This document shows positions 60,060 to 64,000 of a DNA stretch of 64,000 nucleotides, in pieces. Under the pieces are notes generated by a model, which ran no database searches, had not been told where the DNA came from, and worked only from the letters and a program-made list of their open reading frames with translations. The stretch's first letter is position 1; each line of letters begins with the position of its first letter. The translations under genes and the position numbers were made by a program. Origin of the DNA: JAAFIP01 sp031367325 (GTDB lineage: Bacteria > Pseudomonadota > Gammaproteobacteria > Burkholderiales > Burkholderiaceae_C); NCBI GenBank assembly GCA_031367325.1, contig JANLPQ010000003.1, forward strand, positions 16,329 to 80,328, read 5' to 3'.

Positions 60060-61229
60060 TCAATGCAGGTGTGACGACGCTTTGAGCGCGTCATCAGAAA
60101 TGCTGCGTGCTAGCGCTATGCCATTTGCATCAAATACATGCAGCGCATTAGCTGGTAATGATACCGCTACGCGGTCGCCTGCCGTATTGCCGCTGTGACC
60201 CGGCACTTTAATCATCCAAGAGTCTTGCGTTGTACCTGTATTATTTTGCTCAAAGTCCAAATACATATAAGTGGCTTCTCCCAAATGCTCTTGCCACATG
60301 ACAGGCCGTGTGATGTGCTGAGTATGCGTACCCAGCACCATATGTTCAGGCCGAATGCCAATGACCACTGGAGATCCTGTTGCCAAGTGCCCACCTTGAA
60401 CCTGCGCTTCTAACTCTTCACCCGAGCCAAGCTTGACCCGCACACTAGCATCTTGAACCGACATGAGTTTAGCCTGTACAAAATTCATCTTTGGCGAGCC
60501 TATAAAACTAGCGACAAATTGGTTATTGGGGCGGTGGTACAGCTCGAACGGCGTGCCGTGTTGCGCCACACTGCCATACTTAGCCACTGCATCGCCAGTG
60601 TTGAGCAGCAATATACGGTCAGCCAAGGTCATGGCCTCGACTTGGTCGTGCGTGACATAGACCGTGCTGGCCTTGCCAAACTCACGGTGTAGCTTGGCAA
60701 TCTCAAACCGGGTTTGCACACGCAATGCAGCATCTAGGTTAGACAATGGTTCATCGAACAAAAACACGCCCGGCTCGCGCACAATGGCCCGGCCAATTGC
60801 TACGCGCTGACGCTGCCCGCCCGACAGAGCCTTGGGCTTGCGTTGCAGATAGATATCTAGTTGCAACATTTTGGCAGCAGCTTGTACGCGAACATCGATT
60901 AATTTGGGGTCCATCTTGGCTAAACGCATGCCGAACGACATGTTTTCGTACACCGTCATATGCGGAAACAGCGCGTAGCTTTGGAAGACCATAGCTACAC
61001 CGCGCTCAGCGGGCGGCACGGTATTCATCAGTTTGTCGTCAATGTACAAATCTCCGCTGGTAATGTCTTCCAAACCAGCGATGGTACGTAGCAAGGTAGA
61101 TTTACCGCAGCCTGAAGGCCCCACGAAAACGCAAAACTCGCCTTGCTTGATCTGTAAATCAACATCGCGAATGACCATCAGGCCATCTCCGTAAGATTTG
61201 TGCAGTGATCGAAGTTCTATGCTGGCCAT
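60060..61229 (-). CDS. Sugar ABC transporter ATPase (MsmK/UgpC/MalK-type)
   Basis: 389 residues. Walker A GPSGCGKST at 37-45, signature LSGGQRQRVAIGRAIVREP, Walker B VFLFDEPLSNLDA, H-loop VYVTHDQVEAMTLADRI. The C-terminal regulatory OB-like domain (about 240-375) has FIGSPKMNFVQAKL and IGIRPEHMVLG. It energises the two permeases encoded downstream. A candidate operator/promoter region precedes it (61230-61336), so it may start a second transcript separate from galTK. Confidence 0.93.
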   Translation of the reverse strand: MASIELRSLHKSYGDGLMVIRDVDLQIKQGEFCVFVGPSGCGKSTLLRTIAGLEDITSGDLYIDDKLMNTVPPAERGVAMVFQSYALFPHMTVYENMSFGMRLAKMDPKLIDVRVQAAAKMLQLDIYLQRKPKALSGGQRQRVAIGRAIVREPGVFLFDEPLSNLDAALRVQTRFEIAKLHREFGKASTVYVTHDQVEAMTLADRILLLNTGDAVAKYGSVAQHGTPFELYHRPNNQFVASFIGSPKMNFVQAKLMSVQDASVRVKLGSGEELEAQVQGGHLATGSPVVIGIRPEHMVLGTHTQHITRPVMWQEHLGEATYMYLDFEQNNTGTTQDSWMIKVPGHSGNTAGDRVAVSLPANALHVFDANGIALARSISDDALKASSHLH

Positions 61230-61290
61230 GTGCTTTGGTTCCGTTCAGTGGCAGTGCATTACCAAAAATCTAATTATCTTTTTAATATTA

Positions 61291-61314
61291 TTAGCAAATA
61301 TTAGCAAAAACCCT
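61291..61314. promoter_or_regulatory. Candidate galactoside-regulon operator before the ATPase gene
   Basis: A 24-base motif, TTAGCAAATATTAGC then AAAAACCCT, shared at 21 of 24 positions with 63662-63685 near galT. On the minus strand it reads as two TTTGCTAATA units ten bases apart. It lies 62 bases from the ATPase start, as the other copy does from galT (71 bases). Confidence 0.5.
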
Positions 61315-61336
61315 TGGTTCGACTGCTAATTTGCAT

Positions 61337-62545
61337 CTACGCGTACGCTTGCGCGTGAACACCGGATGAGGGTGTGCACACCCATTGCCGTGGTGCCGCG
61401 CCTTCAGGCGTCTGGTAGCTAATACGCAGCATGTCTTGTATTGATTGCACTTGCACTTGAGGTAAAAGTGCCACGACACACCCGCCAAACCCCCCCCCTG
61501 TCATGCGTGCCCCACCATGCTCGCCAATAGCGCTTTGCAGCAAGCCCACCAAGTGATCAATAGAAGGGGTTGTAATTTCAAAATCGTCTCGCATAGAAAT
61601 ATGTGATTGCGCCATGAGTTTGCCCATCAATGTCATATCAAACGAAGATAACGCGTGAGCCGCACGTTGCGTACGCTCGTTTTCACTGATTACATGCCGT
61701 GCACGGCGAAATTCGATTGGATTGAGCGCATCACGGGCAGTATGCAGCTCTGTTATGGTTACATCTCGTAATGCTTTAACTTTAAAGTGTGCAGCAACAC
61801 GCTCACATTGCACTCTGCGCTCGTTATAAGCACTTTCTACCAAGCCACGGCGTACACCAGAGTGCACGATAAGTATGGCCATATCATCAGGCAGGGGTAC
61901 AGCTTGCGTTTGCAAGCTACGGCAATCGATCAGCAAAGCGTGGTGCGCACGCCCCTGCGCAGACACCAACTGGTCCATGATGCCGCACTGACAGCCCACA
62001 AATTGATTCTCAGCAAGTTGCCCAATTTGCGCCAACTGAGTGGTGGTCATCTCTTGCCCGCAAGCACGTGCCAGCGCCATGCCAATAGCCACCTCTAGCG
62101 ATGCCGACGAAGACAAACCAGCCCCTTGCGGTACATCTCCCGCTACTGATAAATCGACCCCTGACAGCGTAAAACCGTGCATACGCATAGCCTGCACCAT
62201 GCCCCGTACATAATTAGCCCACTGCTGTACTGGGTGCGCTGTGTAAGGCGCATCTACAAAAAATTGATCGACCTGCTGAAAATCAGCGGCTACTATGCGA
62301 ATCAGATGGTCAGCACGCGGTTTGGCAAACACCACCGTTTGAAAATCAATAGCACAAGGCAAGACAAACCCATCGTTATAGTCTGTATGCTCCCCGACTA
62401 AGTTAACCCGTCCGGGCGCAGATACCACCCAAGAAGGATCATCCTGCCAATGGTGCTGATAGGCAGCGAGCGCACGTTGGTAGGTGACGTTCGCATGGAT
62501 AAAATTCACCGGCTGCTCCAATGTTGTAGAGTATGAATTCAACAT
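61337..62545 (-). CDS. galK: Galactokinase
   Basis: Phosphorylates galactose to galactose 1-phosphate in the Leloir pathway. 402 residues. GHMP-kinase motif 1 APGRVNLVGEHTDYNDG (44-59), the ATP loop GDVPQGAGLSSSASLEVA, CGIMDQLVSAQG with the catalytic Asp, and the C-terminal motif ARMTGGGFGGCVVALL. Its ATG shares the A of the galT stop (TGATG), so the two are translationally coupled. Confidence 0.95.
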   Translation of the reverse strand: MLNSYSTTLEQPVNFIHANVTYQRALAAYQHHWQDDPSWVVSAPGRVNLVGEHTDYNDGFVLPCAIDFQTVVFAKPRADHLIRIVAADFQQVDQFFVDAPYTAHPVQQWANYVRGMVQAMRMHGFTLSGVDLSVAGDVPQGAGLSSSASLEVAIGMALARACGQEMTTTQLAQIGQLAENQFVGCQCGIMDQLVSAQGRAHHALLIDCRSLQTQAVPLPDDMAILIVHSGVRRGLVESAYNERRVQCERVAAHFKVKALRDVTITELHTARDALNPIEFRRARHVISENERTQRAAHALSSFDMTLMGKLMAQSHISMRDDFEITTPSIDHLVGLLQSAIGEHGGARMTGGGFGGCVVALLPQVQVQSIQDMLRISYQTPEGAAPRQWVCTPSSGVHAQAYA

Positions 62546-63591
62546 CAGCGCACCAATGCACGCAGCTGCTGTGCAGCCTGCTCAGGCGTAATGTCGCGCT
62601 GCGGTTCACCAAGCATCTCAAACCCCACCATGAATTTGCGCACCGTTGCAGAACGTAGCAGTGGAGGATAAAAATGCGCATGCAATTGCCAGTGTGGTGC
62701 AGCTTCATCTTCAATCGACAACTTGTAAGGCGCAAAGTGCCAACCCATAGTGTAGGGAAAAGAACAGTCAAACAACTTGTCGTAGCAGATGGTTAACTGT
62801 TTGAGTATTTTGGCTAAATCAACTCTCTGCGCAACCGACAAATCAGTCATGCGTGGTATACGCGCCTTGGGCATGAGTAGTGTCTCAAAAGGCCAAGAAG
62901 CCCAATACGGCACCACGGCAAGCCAATGCTCTGTATCCACCACCACGCGCGTACCGCCGGCTAATTCGCGCTTCACATAATCAAGCAATAAATTACTGCG
63001 GTGGTGTTGCAAATACGCCTGTTGATATTCATCCTCTAACACCACCTCATGCGGAACAAAATGACTCGCCCAAATCTGGCCATGAGGATGAGGGTTTGAG
63101 CAACCCATGATGGCACCCTTGTTTTCAAACACCTGCACCCATGCATGCTGCGCAGATAGCTCTGTAATCTGCGACTGCCAAGTTTGAATCACACGGTCAA
63201 TTTCAGCTTCGCTCAAATCTGCCATGCTTTTACTGTGATCTGGCGAATAACACACCACGCGGCAGGTGCCAGTAGCGGGCTCAAGCTGAAACAAGCCATC
63301 ATCGCTACCAGCATGGCCATGCACATTTTCTGCCAACGCGCCTTTGTCCATCAAAGCGGCAAAATCGTTCTTGAAAACGTAGGTATCTTGGTACTGCGGG
63401 TTGCGCTCTCCAGTCACGCGTAAATTTCCCGCACACAAATAGCAGCTAGAGTCATGCGACGGGCGAGCTGCCTCGCTTTGCAATTCTTGCTGCCCTTGCC
63501 AAGGGCGCTTGGCGCGGTGCGGCGACACTACAACCCATTGCCCGGTCAGTGGGTTACGGCGACGGTGGGTGTGTTCGGCAATATTCAACAC
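62545..63591 (-). CDS. galT: Galactose-1-phosphate uridylyltransferase
   Basis: Exchanges UMP between UDP-glucose and galactose 1-phosphate. 348 residues if started at the GTG at 63591, the same length as E. coli GalT; the frame extends to 63678 but without similarity. Zinc ligands C50 and C53 (CYLCAGN), the nucleophile motif HPHGQIWASH with H168 and H170, and the late MGWHFAPYKL and WQLHAHFYPPLLRS blocks. First gene of the operon, divergent from the LacI-family gene. galE is not in the window. Confidence 0.93.
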   Translation of the reverse strand: MLNIAEHTHRRRNPLTGQWVVVSPHRAKRPWQGQQELQSEAARPSHDSSCYLCAGNLRVTGERNPQYQDTYVFKNDFAALMDKGALAENVHGHAGSDDGLFQLEPATGTCRVVCYSPDHSKSMADLSEAEIDRVIQTWQSQITELSAQHAWVQVFENKGAIMGCSNPHPHGQIWASHFVPHEVVLEDEYQQAYLQHHRSNLLLDYVKRELAGGTRVVVDTEHWLAVVPYWASWPFETLLMPKARIPRMTDLSVAQRVDLAKILKQLTICYDKLFDCSFPYTMGWHFAPYKLSIEDEAAPHWQLHAHFYPPLLRSATVRKFMVGFEMLGEPQRDITPEQAAQQLRALVR

Positions 63592-63661
63592 ATGGATTTC
63601 CAATGTAAAAATGGTTGTTGCATATTGGCAGTTTATAGAGTATATTTTATTAATAATAATA

Positions 63662-63685
63662 TTATCAAATCTCAGCAAAAACCCT
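63662..63685. promoter_or_regulatory. Candidate galactoside-regulon operator between galT and the LacI-family gene
   Basis: TTATCAAATCTCAGC then AAAAACCCT, the partner of the motif at 61291-61314. It lies in the divergent promoter region and could control galT and the regulator gene together. Confidence 0.5.
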
Positions 63686-63794
63686 ATGATCTAGACAATG
63701 ATCTACCCATACACAGATTTCAGGCAATTTCTGTCCAATATTTGCAAGCCTGTAGTGTTAGCATAAAAGCAACTGAAAATATTATTGCGGCACT

Positions 63795-64000
63795 ATGGCT
63801 AAAGCGTCAAAACTCCCTAAAAAATCGGGCACCGTACCGCCGACCCGCGCCCAACGCCCCACCATGACCGATGTGGCCAAGCAAGCAGGCGTGTCGCAGT
63901 CAACAGTGTCGATGGTGCTCAACAACGTGACCAGCGCCCGCTTGTCACCCGAGACGCGTGGCAAAGTATTAGATGCGGCCCTAAACCTAGGTTATCAGCT
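63795..64000 (+). CDS. LacI-family transcriptional regulator (N-terminal part, cut by window end)
   Basis: Open from the ATG at 63795 to the last base; 68 residues are visible. After a basic leader (MAKASKLPKKSGTVPPTRAQ) comes the LacI helix-turn-helix with hinge start: MTDVAKQAGVSQSTVSMVLN, then RLSPETRGKVLDAALNLGYQ. The leader of about 20 residues before the DNA-binding helix is slightly long. Divergent from the gal operon and presumably its repressor, released by galactose or a galactoside. Confidence 0.9.
   Translation, partial: MAKASKLPKKSGTVPPTRAQRPTMTDVAKQAGVSQSTVSMVLNNVTSARLSPETRGKVLDAALNLGYQ

Noticed and set aside
1..64000. CRISPR array
   Set aside because: No series of evenly spaced direct repeats and no cas-like genes were seen; the dispersed repeats are kilobases apart.

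Overview
The window looks like chromosome of a betaproteobacterium of the order Burkholderiales, most likely family Comamonadaceae (Rhodoferax/Polaromonas/Limnohabitans-like). This rests on the styles of ParC/ParE, the xseB-ispA-dxs order, MoxR-DUF58-VWA, and a dispersed short palindromic repeat with core TAGCTGCTTGAGCAGG. No phage genes, CRISPR arrays or complete insertion sequences were seen. The taxonomic call is by eye, not by search.

Layout. 1-8 kb is housekeeping: the tail of a TgpA-like transglutaminase, a MltB-type lytic transglycosylase, parC, an SLT-type lytic transglycosylase, a GNAT acetyltransferase and parE. At 8164 lies tRNA-Gly(CCC). A 109-base copy of its 3' half plus downstream sequence recurs at 21688-21796, so 8.2-21.8 kb looks like an island inserted at the tRNA, with no recognisable integrase left. 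The island holds two modules. The first is a secreted galactose-oxidase-like radical-copper enzyme, fused to an N-terminal DUF1080-like domain and C-terminal lectin-like repeats, followed directly by a SurA/PpiC-like foldase and a small lipoprotein. The second is a TetR-controlled branched-chain-type ABC transporter (five genes) with a split Tm-1-like pair and an SRPBCC protein.

21.8-29.2 kb is an envelope cluster on the minus strand: a HupE/UreJ-like protein, a second membrane protein, a His-starting periplasmic protein, a YHYH/PEBP lipoprotein, another lipoprotein, an OmpR-type two-component pair and a small exported protein. 29.6-35.1 kb carries two tandem M60/ImpA-like metalloprotease lipoproteins and a small exported protein. 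35.2-38.5 kb is dxs, ispA, xseB (isoprenoid supply and exonuclease VII). 38.6-43.9 kb has a Rieske oxygenase, an S1C protease and MoxR, DUF58 and VWA genes. 44-52.6 kb is metabolic: an FAD oxidoreductase, a PanE-like reductase, two shikimate-dehydrogenase paralogues, a type II dehydroquinase, a RidA-like protein, a zinc peptidase, pyroglutamyl peptidase and an ornithine-cyclodeaminase-family reductase.

52.6-64 kb is a coherent galactoside-use locus. A LacI-family regulator (cut by the window end) faces galT-galK, an MsmK/UgpC ATPase, a GH42 beta-galactosidase, a sugar-binding protein, two permeases and a GH36 alpha-galactosidase. Galactosides would be imported, hydrolysed on either anomer, and the galactose sent into the Leloir pathway. 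galE is not in the window. A 24-base motif shared by the two promoter regions is a candidate operator.

The palindromic repeat is the most unusual sequence-level feature. It is found between genes, but also in frame inside parC, inside the mltB signal peptide, and at the 3' ends of two genes, where it supplies the stop codon.
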